Shown here: positions 37,201 through 50,377 of the stretch, one piece after another
Layout: every line of letters starts with the position of its first letter
Numbering within the stretch: the stretch's first letter is position 1
DNA from: Rallus limicola
Lineage: Eukaryota > Chordata > Aves > Gruiformes > Rallidae
NCBI GenBank assembly: GCA_022605955.1
Contig: JAKCOZ010000007.1
Span: forward strand, 32,900,991 to 32,964,990
DNA length: 64,000 bases
Reading direction: 5' to 3'
The notes under the pieces: model-generated
Database searches by the model: none
Told to the model about the DNA's origin: nothing
Seen by the model: the letters and a program-made list of their open reading frames with translations, nothing else
Program-made: the position numbers and the translations under genes

Positions 37201-38540
37201 CTTAGTTTTATTTGGATTCTGGTTTTGTTCTTTAGAATTATGCATTAAACTCCACAGTTTTCATAGAAATTTGGGAGTAAATTGCCATGTTGCTTCAAAA
37301 CTGCTAAAGTGTAATCTCATCCAGGCTTGTCCACAGCCTGACAGGTCTGCTTCTCAGATTGCTTTGGACTTGTCCATTTTCTCTCCTGCTTAGCATCATT
37401 GCTCCACTGACAGCCACTCAGTTGCGCAGCTCCCATCGTTCTGTCACCTCTCCAGCCAGACAGCAGGCATTAGCATCAGTCTCTGCACTGAAAGACTGAT
37501 AATATGGCAACTTATTTTAATGCCTTTCAACGTCTTCTTGATTGTTGTCTGAGCCTTTTCTATAGAGAGAAAAGAGTTTCGATTCCCCTTTAGGATCTTC
37601 TGAGGTTAGATAGAATCTTATAGCCTGGATTAAGACCATGGACTTCCACCCTGGCTCTGGAAGAAAAGATTTCAGCTTTCATTCTCCTAGTTTTAAATGT
37701 CTGCAAGAAAACAGCACCAAATGATTTTCCCGCCACCTGTAACAGCTGTTTTGAAACCTGTTGATCAGGGTTTTATTCTGTACTTCCTCCATGGTGGTTG
37801 GTGTGGTGCGTAGAATCTCTCCATCTAGAGACTGATGTGCTATTTGGCCACAGAGACGGTGAGTTCCGCAGTCTGAAAATCCAGGGGCATTACTGGGGCA
37901 GACTGCCTGGAGCCCTACTCCTGTCTATTGCTGTCCTGTGCAATCTGTTTGTCCTTCCCTATGCAGTTGCTTGTCCCTGCATTCCAGCCCTTCACTGATG
38001 CAATAATTGCAGGTGATTATCAGCAGAAGTGCAGGGTAGATGGGGACCTACTGGGTTACCCTTAAAGAGAATATTAAAGTTCCAGCTCTGAAACGGATGT
38101 TTTCTGGGGCCCTATTAAGATCCTTATTTCATTTGGATTGAATAAAATACCAGAAAATACTGGGAAATACTGTGAGATTAGTGTTATACTTCTTTTGTCT
38201 TTCCAAATCTCCTAATAAAAATTTTGTAAATGTTCTCTGTGTAAATAAACAAAAAAGAAAGTTGTCAGAGAGGGCAAGGCATGCAAGGTAAGGAACAGAA
38301 GTGTCAGAAAAGAGAAACATCCTTCTCCCTTGAATTCCACCTTAAAAACTTTACCAGCAATTCAGTCCCAAGGGTTAGTCAGTTTATGTACTACACTGCA
38401 GTCTGCAACAGTGACCATCACAGTGCCACCAAAACATGGGCTTCTGTCCACACCTATGACATCTACAGCCTTTGAAAGTGAGTTTAAGCTATTTAGGGCA
38501 CTCATTGCCTTCTCTGGCGTGCTCATCATGATAGAGGAAA

Positions 38541-38562
38541 TTTTTTTTTCTTTTTTTTTTTT
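38541..38562. repeat. Poly-T tract with one C
   Basis: T9-C-T12 low-complexity tract, no adjacent retroposon recognised. Confidence 0.9.
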
Positions 38563-41500
38563 CTGAAAAATTCAGCACAGCTGGCTATTATATTAGCTGC
38601 TTTTACCACAAGAACATGCAGCAACAGGTCAAAGGATTGCAGAAGTCACCGACTTTGGGAGGTCCAGGAAAAATGGAATCAGGATAAGTAATGCAAGAAA
38701 TGCTCTCCCAGTTCTTTCATGATTCTCCTTGTGGAGAGAAAGCAGTTTCCAACTCTTTAGCCCTGGAAGAAATGATCTAATTTACATTGCACATTGCAAT
38801 TTTCCTCCTATTTTTGATTCTGGTTTCAACAGTCTGTTGTTTAGAAATATTTTTTGCTACAGCATTCTCAGATGGCTTAATTTGGAAGTTTTTACATGAA
38901 TGTATTTTTGCCTGTGCCAGATTCCCATTACAGACAAATATAGTGTCCTGTAAAGTCATCCAAAAAGCAATTCTTTTGATAAAGCTTTCTGTATTGTGTA
39001 CTTATAAATACAGTTGGTTTAATTACCTCTCTAACTGTTTGACAGTCACAATATTCTTAGACAGCACTGGAAAACCATTCCTCTCACTCTCTCCCTTTAA
39101 ACTACCTGAACAGTTCTAGTGAGAAAAATAAAAAGCTCAGAAACCAGGGATTTTCAGAGAAGTTTTTGAAGTAGAGAGGTTTTTTAGAAGTATAAGATAT
39201 ATTTAGAAGAGAATTAAGATTGCCAGAAGGATCCACTGGACACAGGAGTCAGTCAGGAATATTTTTTGCCCATTCCCTGTGCTGGTAATCAGCTCAGCAG
39301 AGGAGCCATACCCTGATTGGTCTGGTCCAAAAGGATCGGGTTGAACGACTGCTGTGGTACAGTGAGGCACTGCATCTTGCTCCTCAACAGGTCTTGCAAA
39401 GAGCTTGGCTTGAGTCTAGAGTTTTTGTTTGTTGCTCTGTTATGTGTTTGGGAAGAGAATGCATTTCCTCTAAAGAAATAGAATTTTGCTTTGCTCAGCT
39501 AACTTTTCGGAGGTTAAGCCCTGTTCTTCTCCCTGAGGAGAGGTGGCATACCAAGGCTTGAAGAAAACCCAAAGAATGGCAATAAATTGTGAGACCTGGA
39601 GTCACAGGGTGAATCCTGGAGGGCAGCACCATTCCTAAGGAGTAATTCAGAAAAAGGTCTGCAAACCCTGCATACCACGTGGGCTCTGAAGGGCCAGGCA
39701 CAACCCCCTGCCCCTCATAGGACCAGACACAGCGCAGCGCTGGATGTAGGTCCAGCACCACCCTTGGCTTCAGGGGAGCCAGCTCCACTCATGGGAATGA
39801 AATTTAACAAAATCAGGCCTGAAATTTGAAGGAAGACAACTACAGTCTGTTCAAGCAAAAGATATGAACATAAGCTGAACTGTGAGGGCTCGGTTAGTCC
39901 GCCAGCTTCTGTGAACTGCACAGACTTCAGATCTACCTACAGGTTTTATGCTAAGGAATACATGAAATTACTGAGCACTTTTATTTCCACAATGTCATTT
40001 CGTTTTCCAGCTCAGTGAAAACAAAACACCCTGACTTCACAGAGACTTTCCCTGAACAAGCAAAGCCTAAAACAAACACAGGGCTATACAGTGCATGGAA
40101 AATTATATTCTTCCATGCTGTAACTTGGCTTTGTCTTTTAAACGATGATTGATGGGGTTTTGATTGAAGTTCAGTGGCTCAATATCAAAGACAGTAGCTC
40201 ATAAGATCAGAGAGAAATTATGACTGTGTATTAGTGGCTGGTTATTATTTAAAAACAAAGCCTAAAACATATTGGTTACCCCTTCCTTCATCAGACACAC
40301 TCTCGTGGGTATTCTTTTATGATTGTTCCATTTTCTGAGTCTTGCAAAACAATTTAAAGTTAAGCATAGCAGGGCTTATTCTGCTTAAGATATCGAGGGA
40401 ATTTACATAATGACTAATTTAAAAGCACACGCACAAATTAACTACATTCACACGTAAAGGAATATGCTTCAAAAGTTAGCACATTTTTTGCTGGCTAGGA
40501 TTCAGTGGATAATTAAAAAACCTCAACCCTCTTGCTGATCATCAATCCAGAAAACGTGTAAGTAGGTTTATAGAACAAAAAGCGAAGGCCCTGCTCTTGG
40601 CATCCTGTCTAGACAATGAGTTGACCTTATTTAATCTGGTGCGATGGGGGGCATCCCCCGGGACTCAAAAATCTATGAAAGTGAAGGGGCTAATTGCTTG
40701 AGATCAAACCAGGGATGTCTGAATCATAGTGTCCAATTGAAAAAGTTGTCTGAAATTTTTACATGCTTTGGGAATATTTTTGAAGGGGGAATAAAACTAA
40801 ACAACCTAGGAAGGAAGGCTGCTTAAATGGGCGCCTGCAGTTGCTGTCTCCATTGGTCAAGTCTACCTGTTGTTCTTGTGCTGCGCTAGAGCAAATCTTT
40901 GTACAGTTTTGTGGTGAGACATATTGGGAAGCTAAGCCTGTTGAAAGCTAAAACTGTTTTTTCTTGGGTTGCTTTCCAGGCAGATTGGTTCTTCAGTCTG
41001 ATTCACTTTTGGACCAGCAAAAGGTCTTGTGTAGGCACAGCCAGAAGAATGATGCTAGGATGGGAAGGAATAAAAAAGAAATCAAAGTGTAATTATTTCT
41101 TTACTGACCATTAAACAAATCATTCATGCAATCCCGTGCTGAGAAATACATTAATTTTGGAATTTGATGTCTCCTTGTATTTCAAGCTCACAGGTATCTG
41201 TTGTAATAAGCTGGTATAGGGTTTCATTCCTTCCTTCCTCCCAGCTCAAATGTGAAGACTGAGATGTTCCATGTAGTGCCAGAGATAAAGGAGATGCTTA
41301 AAAAATTCTGCTGAGGTTACCTCATACTTTAATAGTTATCTAATTAACCTGTTTAATTTGATGAGACTAAAACCATGATCAAGTTGTCTGTCATCTCATT
41401 TTGCTCTTTTCTCTAATATTTTTATAATACTTCTTATTTGCACAGCATAGCTCATTTAGTGTAAATTATGGTATTTTTTAAAAAGCTGTGATTGTGGGAA

Positions 41501-42496
41501 CGTGTGTAAAATGATCTCTTTATGCTTTTTCACTGTATCTTTTGGTCTGTGTTTCAAAATCAGCTGTAAGGATTGTAAGGAAAAGGAAGGGTTTATTACA
41601 AGGATTTGTGCTTCTTATAATTATTCTCTGCTGGGCTTTGAGGTGCAGTTAACCCTCTTGGTGAAAGCACAAGTCTTAGGATGATCTATAGCCCCACTGT
41701 GAAGATTAAATATCAATAGGAGAAGTAATAATCAAAAGCTTGACCTGAGAAAGGTCTGGGTGTTTTGATTCAGCAAAAAGCTGCAGCACACAGCTTGAAA
41801 ATAGGATACATTTTAATATCCTGAAGAGGAATTTATTGCACAAAGCAAGCAGTAAAGCAGCGTGTATCTGAAAGTACGCTGCTTATATCTGATTTCTTGT
41901 AGCTATTTCAGATAAAGCATTGAGAAAATCTGAATGATTGTTCTAATCAGTGTTTCTTGAGATAACATTGTTCTCTATGGTGTAAGTAGTAACATGAAAA
42001 TTCTGAAAACATGAAGGGTTTGATTTTGGGTTACTAAGCCCAATTTTGTGGCATAAATTCCATTAATGTTGAATTGTGGATAAATTTGATTTGTAATGAA
42101 TACTTGTTCTAGACTTTCGAGGTTTAAATTCTTTTGCAGAGGTATCATCTGAATTAGCACCTTCAGTAATACTCTTTCTTTAAAATAACTTCTTTGAAAG
42201 CCTGATCTTTACCTGGTGTTTATCCTGTGGCTCCATGTTGCTGCCTTATTCTACTTACATGACCGCAATACAATTTTCTTCTTACATGGGAGATTGATTT
42301 CTTCATAAGCAAAAGGTACTAGGATTAATGGTCACCCTCTGAGACACAAGACAGCCTCTGATTTCAGAGACTACTGTTCAGTTCTGTGCTCTGTCACATG
42401 CAGTGGGACTGTATGCCTCTGTAAAGAGGTATTAGAGTCCCCCCAAGCCACTGAAGCGGGAATACAATAGGATTATAAAATGCACACGATCCTTTC

Positions 42497-42517
42497 TTTT
42501 TTTTTTTTTTTTTTTTT
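42497..42517. repeat. Poly-T tract (T21)
   Basis: The longest homopolymer in the window. On the minus strand it could be a poly-A tail, but no retrocopy body is recognised beside it. Confidence 0.95.
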
Positions 42518-45311
42518 GTGTTTGTTGCCTAATTGAGTAGGAGATGGAGCATTTTCAGACCAGAAAACAGGAAACTCACCTCTGCTTGCCTTAAGATAAA
42601 AACTCAGACCTGTTAGCGACAAAACACTTTTAATTCAAGGACTCTCCTGCAATGGGGCACAGAGCAGCAGCTGCCCATGAGACTGTGCCAGGTCTTCGTA
42701 CTGGCTGAGATCACAATTTCTGTTCTCCCACTTCCATTATATCCTTTTCCTGGCTGCTGGCTTGGCTTTGTAAGCCCCAGGGAAGAGCTGTTTTATACAT
42801 CCTTGTATCGTTTACAGAGTAGCTGGACCCTTCCAAGTGGCTGAAGTCCTTGGGGGATCTGCAGTGCATGACTTGAAGCATCCAGCTGAGATGTTTAAAT
42901 CTGAAAGCTTTTTTCCCTTGACTGTGAGCAGTCAGGAGAGGAAGAGGAGCTCCTGCATTTCCAGGCTTATTTAGGCGCATAAATTGAGCTCTTGGCTGAA
43001 TTGCCCTCTCTCTCCATGGACCACATAGGGAGCCTCGTGAGACCTATGTCCTGCCTTAGGCATCTAACATCAGATGACTACAAATTAGCTTTGTGTGCTA
43101 TCATGATTACAGAATGTTTTTCCTCTCCAGCTTTATTTATAGCTTTAATCATTTCAGCTATTGTTTGTGTAGTTTCTGTGACCTCTCTTTTTGATAGCAA
43201 GATGCAGGTTTGGCCATCTAGGCTAGTTTTCTTATTCTAATAATAATTCACATTAGAAGAGCCTTCATCCACAGTTTCCAATCCACTTTGCCAGCTGCTC
43301 TTAACTACATCCTCCACAGCCCTTATGAAGTAGGAGGGGAACCCATAAGACCAACACTGAGAAGATGCCACAAAAATTACCTACATCTGAAATGGAAAGT
43401 GTTGTCTGTTGAATGAAAACACTGAGAAGCTACAGTTTCACTGAAGTCCTGCCAGCTTAAAAAACATCAGTGGAGCGAGAAGTGGGATTAAACTGTGGTT
43501 GTTGAGAAAATCACATCATGGTTAAAGCTGATCCAGGGGAGTAGAATTAACTCTTCTTTGCTTGTAGGAATGCTGTGGGGCCTGCAAGGAGTGGAGACCC
43601 CAATTCTTCTTTGCTGGCTGGTCAGCAAATTGCCCGCATACAGGATTTTATACATCTCATACACTGATGCTTTCCTCAGGTTCTAGCCTGCCTGATGTTT
43701 CAAATCTGTATAAAAGAGATCCTGCAGGCATCTTAGCACAGAAGAAAATAAAATACTTCTATACACTGGCTATTTTTTTATGAGTTTTGTCCATGTGTTT
43801 AATTCGTGTTTTCTGGACATAAGCCTTTAGTTAGATTTGGTGGGTTGTTTTTTTTTCCACATTAAGCAGGAAAATTGTACACAGTGAAGCAGGAAGTGCC
43901 TAAACTCACATCAAAAATGTGTCTGTAAGTCCTATTACCAACTGGTCTGTTATTTTATTAGGGATGGTCTGTTCCAGGAGGGACTGCCTTCAACCTCCGA
44001 CCTGCTACCTATTTCCCTGCCAAATGGAACAATAATAGCATTATTCTTGAACTTAGCCATTTTACCACACATAAGACACAGGAGCAGATTCAATCTGTTA
44101 AAAGTGATGTGAGATTCATACCACTACATTCTGGGGAGGATGCATTCAAATGTTTTATCTAAGGTCCAACTAGTGCCAATTAGCTCAACTACTCAGAGCT
44201 TCAGTATATTTAGAACAAGAATGAAAATTTAATATTTTTACCTACATTTGATTACAATTTGAAGGCAATTAGATTGCTTCATGAAGTATATTTCTGTGGG
44301 CATAAAAGGCAAGGAAAAAATCCACCCTCCCAGATGCATCAGAACTGTTTTTGATGCTTCCATAGTTCATAATCTTTACTTTGTCTATTGTATTTAGAAA
44401 ATATTCTCTGGCAGATAGTTTCTAATTCAGCGAGCATTAGAAGCTCATTTCTGTTCATATAAATATTTAACTAAAGAAGTTTACTCCTTTGTTCTCTTCC
44501 CTGTGAACTTTAGGGATAGCATAGACCCTACATCAGACCTTGTCCTTTAGCTCCACAAGACCAACTTACAATTCTGAATATTTTACAATCTCTTTATTTA
44601 TTACAGTAAAATGCCACAGCTTGACTTTGCTTCTAGCTTTAAAATTTTCTCGACTGAAATAAGAGATAAAACTGGAAATCAGTAATGTGAGAGACCTGCT
44701 CTGTTTCTTCAGTTAAAGTTGTTGACTATGGCAAAGTTTAACTTCCCTCAGACCAATAGAATAAGTGATGGCATTTATTTTCTTCTTTATAGTTTTATTA
44801 TTTACTAAGTGTCACTGCTAAAAAGGGGTAGTTTGTACTGGCCACTATTATATATTTCTATTTTAAAATGAGAACTTTTCTCTATGTCTGGCCAAAAAGA
44901 TATATCTAATGTTTTATGCTTTTAATACAGTGAGAGTGAAGATGAAAAATGACGTTTGATTGAGGTTAGCTGTCAAACTTTTAAAAATTCTTAATTTGCA
45001 AAAGTTCCAGGGTCTTTAACTTAATTATCAATGTGTGATGGGGAAAAAAATGTCACCATCTCAACTATCAGTTACAAGATGGTAAAACCAGCTAACCTGT
45101 CAGACTGTGAGTTGAGCTGACAAGGTTAGAAGACAGGAAAAGTTAGCCAAGGGAGGGTTGTCGATTAAATATACTTATCTATGAAAGGACAATAAATGTG
45201 CAATGCTATCATGGCATTTTTATATGCTCAATTTTAAAGGAGAACTGTAGTTTAATGAGATCTTAATTTAAACAACTAGCGATGAATTCCTCCTTTCCTT
45301 TTTCCTTTCCT

Positions 45312-45349
45312 AAATTTACAGGAGCTAAATAAATTTACAGGAGCTAAAT
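45312..45349. repeat. Perfect 19-bp tandem duplication
   Basis: The unit aaatttacaggagctaaat occurs twice head to tail (45312-45330 and 45331-45349) with no mismatch. Third-copy remnants are absent. Confidence 0.97.
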
Positions 45350-48300
45350 AAAACTAGAGCCTTTCTTCAAACATTTTAAAGATTTTACTACTCTGGGACT
45401 GCCTGGATGCTTGCTTTTATTAATATTTTATCCCTCTCTTCCCTTGAATTACATATTTTGTGGCAATGCTTTAATTAAAGAAAGCTGAGAAGCAGAAGAA
45501 TTGTTCTTCAAATCTTCAATGAAATAAAACTGCTTTTGGTGCTGTCAACTTGAGACTAGATGGTTTACTCTTGAGATTTAATTTATATCAATTATAATGA
45601 CCATCCTGTGAGTATAGCACGGATAAATGTTAAGCAGAAAATAACTGCTATGATTTTTCATACGGAGGTGTGTACAGTTTGCAAAGTCTTTAATGCTGGG
45701 TAGGTAAACAGATATTAATACTGTGCGAGAACAGCCACCTATTCGACTCAGGTTGCAACATGCCATCCTTACTAACTCCTGCATGTCCTTCTTGCATGAG
45801 AGTAAAATGAAGGGAACATAAATATATCTGGCAAAGTCATCAGGGATTAGAAAACAGAATCCAGCAATAAATATGGTAATTAGGCAATTTGAGACTTAAA
45901 GCACAGGGTTCTTTGAAAATGCAATTTCAGGACTGAGAACCAGCACTGAAATTTTCACCATTAAGGAGAATTATGATAGAACTGAAACTTTTTAATGACA
46001 TTTAAACATTTTTTATTGGGAATTTAATAACTTTTCTGCTCATGCTAGGGAAATTTTAATGATGAAGCTATGTAGAGAGAGGTTTTTTTGTGCACACCAG
46101 TCCTCCCTACTCTGTCTGATCTCCAGCAGCTGAATTTGGACTCCTCCAACACTCTTCTTGCTATTGAAGTATGATGATGAGGGACTACTTAGCAATGAGA
46201 ATATGGAGTTTCTTGATTAAAAGTAATTGTGGACAGATAACACTGTAACTAATTTCATGGATTTGATAACTTGAAATAAGTTTTGCCTTTTTACACTATT
46301 ATGCTCCTCTTTAATGTCTACGTACATTTTTGTGAACAGTGTTTTCCATTATGATAACACATTAATCAGCTAATAGTTTCAGAGTTTGTAAGTAGGTCTT
46401 TACTGTTAAAGAAGGTATGGTGATTTTTAAAACAGGAGTCAAATAACCAAAGATGACAAGTCTAAATGCATGATAACAGCAGAAGTTGCTTTCCATCCAT
46501 GGTATTTTTCTGCTGTGTCACTGTATTTCCTCCCACTCTCCAGCCTGCTGTCAGCTGTAGGACTGCTCCTCAGCCTGTGGGGAAATCTCTTGGTCTTTCA
46601 AGCAATGGCAAAACTCAAATAGGAAACCTGCTCATGGCACCTTTGGGGAATGTGTGATGGTAATTTGGTCTTGGTGATGAACCATAAATTCTCTGGCACA
46701 CTTGTGGGGACCATACTGAGTATAATTGCAGATGTACATCCTTTCAGTACTCCAGAGTATGAAGGGGAGGTGAAATCTTTTTCAACACTATCTGCAGCTT
46801 TATGCTTAATTAGGACACATTACTGATGAGCAATAAAAACATAACTAGGCACTCCTCAGTGTAACTCGCAAAATTATTAAAACTAGCCTTGAAAGCTGAG
46901 GCTGAGGGAGGTCTTGTGGGTAAGGATCTGTGCCATGAATCCGCTGCATTACCCCTGGGTTTGGCAAAACATAAGGTGAGGTGAGTCAGCCTGGGGAGCT
47001 CAGGCATTCAGTTTGTCAGGGCAGTTGTAGTCCCACACTTCCACCTAATTTTTGCAAGAACCTGTGCCTCACATTAAATGCAGGTGTTAGGGTGTAAAAT
47101 GTATACATATGCACAGGTGTGTGGCGTGCTGCTTTTGAAACTGCAATTAAAGATGCACACTCTGAATTGCTTCCCAGACCTTAAAACTGCACACAGAAAA
47201 TACACAGGTACTCAAACAAACAGTTCAGACAGTTTTGAGCCCTTTTGCCAGGGGCAGGGTAATCAATATATCTGTTTCCTCTAAATATCTTTTCTTCCCA
47301 TCTGGTTGCAGTACGGGAGGCTGAATGGAGAGATTTATGTGCTGGTAAGAGTTAATGAATACTTTGTGTATGCCTCAGAGGACAGACCCCCTTGATTTTT
47401 AAATCTCTTTTGTGTCACTTCAGCTCCACAGACTGATCAGTATCTCTCAGACAAGGCTTTGTCATCGGATTGCAGCCAAAGCATATTTTGGCGTACGCAA
47501 TACTAACAATCTGCTACTCTGTGGATAAATAAACATTTGCATCATTGCGTGTTTAAAAACTAATCCTGAAAGGAATTAGCTTGTATTTGCAAATGTCCTC
47601 AGTGCCAGTCTGGGTATTCCCGGTGTCCTCAAGACAGCTTTACATTGAGCTCCCTATCCTGGCATTTCACAGCATGCAGGATTTCTGTCTTAGTGCTGTG
47701 TGGCGCTCTCTTCTTTTGCTTTTTTTTACATTAGAAATCCCAAAATGAAACATATCTGTGTAACTCAGCTATCTTTGCTGTCACTGTTTTTATGCAAAGT
47801 CAACACTAAGTCAATAACAGGCCAACTGGGCAGCAAATCTACGTATATCTTTTTCTGGGTTGTTCCTTTCCATTAAAGTGCATCCCAAATGAGGTGAACA
47901 ATACTGATGAAAGAAACATTTTGGCTATGTGTTTATCTATATACATTGCACGGTTACCATTTTCAAAGGGGCTTTTCTATTAAAAGGGATCCTTGACCTG
48001 ACAACTCAAAAACTTTCAAAATCCCCAACTAGATGCATATCTGTCTCCAGCCCGAGCTGATGCATGAGTTTTCCCTTGAAATTGTAACACTTTGTTTTGT
48101 TCTCTATAGGTAAATGTTTTATAATAAGGATAACAAACCCAGAGAGAAGGGGACAACATCAGTCCCAGAGATTCTTGGGATAAACCCTCATAAGCTTATA
48201 GCACTGTGGTCTTGTGTTGCTTTTTGTCCCTCAGTTTCAGCAGCACCACAGATTGCCATATCCTACTGTCTCTGTGAGACTGCAGGTTCATAAACCAGTG

Positions 48301-49260
48301 AATGAATTATATTCACCCATTTGTTTAGTTTTATCATCTGTGGCAGATATCATAAGGGAAATAGCTTTGTGTAATAAGGAATCCTTGGCTGGTGCTGTGT
48401 AAGCTGGAAAGCATATAAGTCATGGCTGGTCCTTGGTTTGCTGTGAGCGTAACCAAACCCTGTTCAGGATAAAGAATTAATACCTGATTTGTGGTTTCTG
48501 CAGCCAGGAACCACTGCCAAATTTGATGTCTGTTTCCTCATTCTTGGTGCTTCCTAACCTCATTTTTCTGATGCTGCTGGTTCCTTTTGCCCTCTGACCA
48601 CATGTCTGCAGCCGCTTCCTGGGGCAGACACTCACTCTGCATCCAGGGGGGAACTTCCCACAGGAGCTGTGGCCATGGAGAGCCCAGGATGGAGCAGGGT
48701 GTCCCTGAAGGACTGCAGCTGAGGGAAGAGCCCATGCAACAGCTCTCTTCCTCATTGCACACCACAGATTACTTTTCTGTGCCCAAGAATAATCAGTGGT
48801 GACCAGTTTCTGTAGAGACGATAATGTTTTCAGTGGTGTTTGGGAGAGCTGTTTCTCTTACTGATCACTCAACACATTTATATATCACACTAATGAAAAA
48901 AACCTGAAAGTACTTTAGGGAAAAGTCTGAGGTTTGGGAAAAATCTGATGGATACTGAAGTTTTTAGTCACCATTTGTAACATTTTTGTTCCACTTAATA
49001 TTAATAAATTACATAATAACAGTCATTCTATCTGTAGAGACAAACTGAGCTAAGGCTATAGCTGAAAATACACAAAAGTCTGCAATTGAGTTTGGGAGTT
49101 GGCCATTAGATATTGAGAGACTTAAATGCATTTGGGCTGGCTTGATTGCAGAATTTTGACTCTCTGAATGGGATTTACTGTGAATATATATTCCTTTATA
49201 ACCCCTGAGACTGGTCCTGAAAGGAGGTTGTAATGACGTGGTTGATGGTCTTTTTTTCTT

Positions 49261-49509
49261 GAGTAACAAGCAATAGGACAAGAGGAAATGCCTCAAGTGT
49301 CACCAGGAAAGGTTTAGATTGGATATTAGGAAAAAATTCTCCACCAAAACCAGTTGTTTGTCACTGGAACAGGCTTCCAAGGGAAGTGCTTGAACCACCA
49401 TCCCTAGAGACATTTAAAGATGTGTAGATGTGGTGCTTAGGGACATGGGTTAGTGGTGGGCTTGGCAGTGTCAGGTTTTTCCAACCAAATGATTCTATGA
49501 TTCTGTGAC
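49261..49509 (+). mobile_element. CR1 LINE 3' end, second subtype
   Basis: aataggacaagaggaaatg, ggatattaggaaaaaattc, cactggaacaggctt, gatgtgtagatgtggtgc and ttagtggtgggcttggcag follow in order, and the tail is gattctatgattctgtga. About 30 bp expected between the cttggcagtgtcagg and ttttccaacc blocks is missing, so there is a small internal deletion. It is the only transposon recognised after 32.3 kb. Confidence 0.92.
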
Positions 49510-50272
49510 ACTGGGCCATGACTTTGTTATTGAGGACTGGCTCAGTGCTGGAAAGTCAAACTTTGAACTCTAATACTCAAGCTTTAAAGAAATGAAAACT
49601 TTATGTACTACTATAATGTATTTTCCAGCAGTTCTTGGAATATGGTAGCCTGCCTGGAGGCCAGTATCTCTTTTAGTTCATATAATATAATTAATCCTGC
49701 ACATTTCACTTGGTCTCCAGGAGTTACTCTAGCTGTTTATCATGAGAAGAATAACACTATCCCTTTTGACCAAGCGCAAATCATCCAAGACTTTATAGTC
49801 TAAGACCAGCACCTCAGTTTCTAACTGGAAGGTAAATAGCAAGCAGTAAGGACTGTGGATTCCTAATCTTACCAGATCCCCAGTGAACCCCTACATTTAA
49901 TAATCAAGCTGCATCCTGCTTTTGCTCCAGTGCTTGAGCAGCCCCAGAGCAGGGCCCTGTGCCGAGCGTAGTTCAGCAACCTCACTAATTTCCTTTAACT
50001 GGTGCAGGAGCTGGTCAGTTAAAACAAAAAATTCCCACAACACATATTGGTGTGTATGATTTGGATGTTAAGGACGGGATTAGATTTACAGCAGCTAAGC
50101 TTCAATACATTTGCATGTTTTACACATATATTATGAAAATGCAATTGAAAATACATTGTCATATATTAAAGATGTGAACTCTGTAATTTGCAGTACAGTC
50201 TCTTAGACTAGGGGAGCTTCTGTAAGGAAGCTAGTTAAGTTTAGCTTGAAAATGCGCATGGTAAATGTTTAT

Positions 50273-50377
50273 ATAATTAGCCAGACACACAAACTATAAG
50301 GCTAATTAGTCTAATTGATTAATTTCAGTTGTGTAGACCAATTCTTAGACTAATTACTTGACAAATCTTAATTGATG
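50273..50377. promoter_or_regulatory. Cluster of TAATT homeodomain-type core motifs
   Basis: Within 105 bp there are ataattag (50273), gctaattag (50301), ctaattgattaat (50311), ctaattac (50350) and ttaattgatg (50368). TAATTA/TAATTG are the classic binding cores of homeodomain proteins, and dense clusters are typical of developmental enhancers. AT-rich DNA also yields them by chance, so this is a hypothesis. Confidence 0.2.

Larger units (their letters stand above)
32346..49260. other. 17-kb interval without recognisable transposons
   Basis: No CR1 or LTR and no convincing coding frame. Contents I can name are simple: T/A homopolymer blocks and a short tandem duplication listed separately, plus a GGGGG/CCCCC hairpin at 40,646-40,659. 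The longest ORFs (110 codons at 38787-39119 plus; 97 at 39495-39788 minus; 95 at 49009-49296 minus) have no motifs. An 82-codon plus ORF at 42992-43240 contains a hydrophobic stretch (about residues 46-66), probably fortuitous. Confidence 0.4.

Noticed and set aside
40646..40659. GGGGG/CCCCC hairpin as a terminator or RNA element
   Set aside because: Isolated short stem in a eukaryotic context with no transcript evidence.
42497..42517. T21 tract as the poly-A tail of a minus-strand processed pseudogene
   Set aside because: I recognise no coding or repeat body beside it in the required orientation, and no flanking direct repeats.
42992..43240. 82-codon plus ORF with a hydrophobic segment as a small membrane protein
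   Set aside because: Hydrophobic stretches arise easily from T-rich DNA. No Kozak, splice or conservation evidence.
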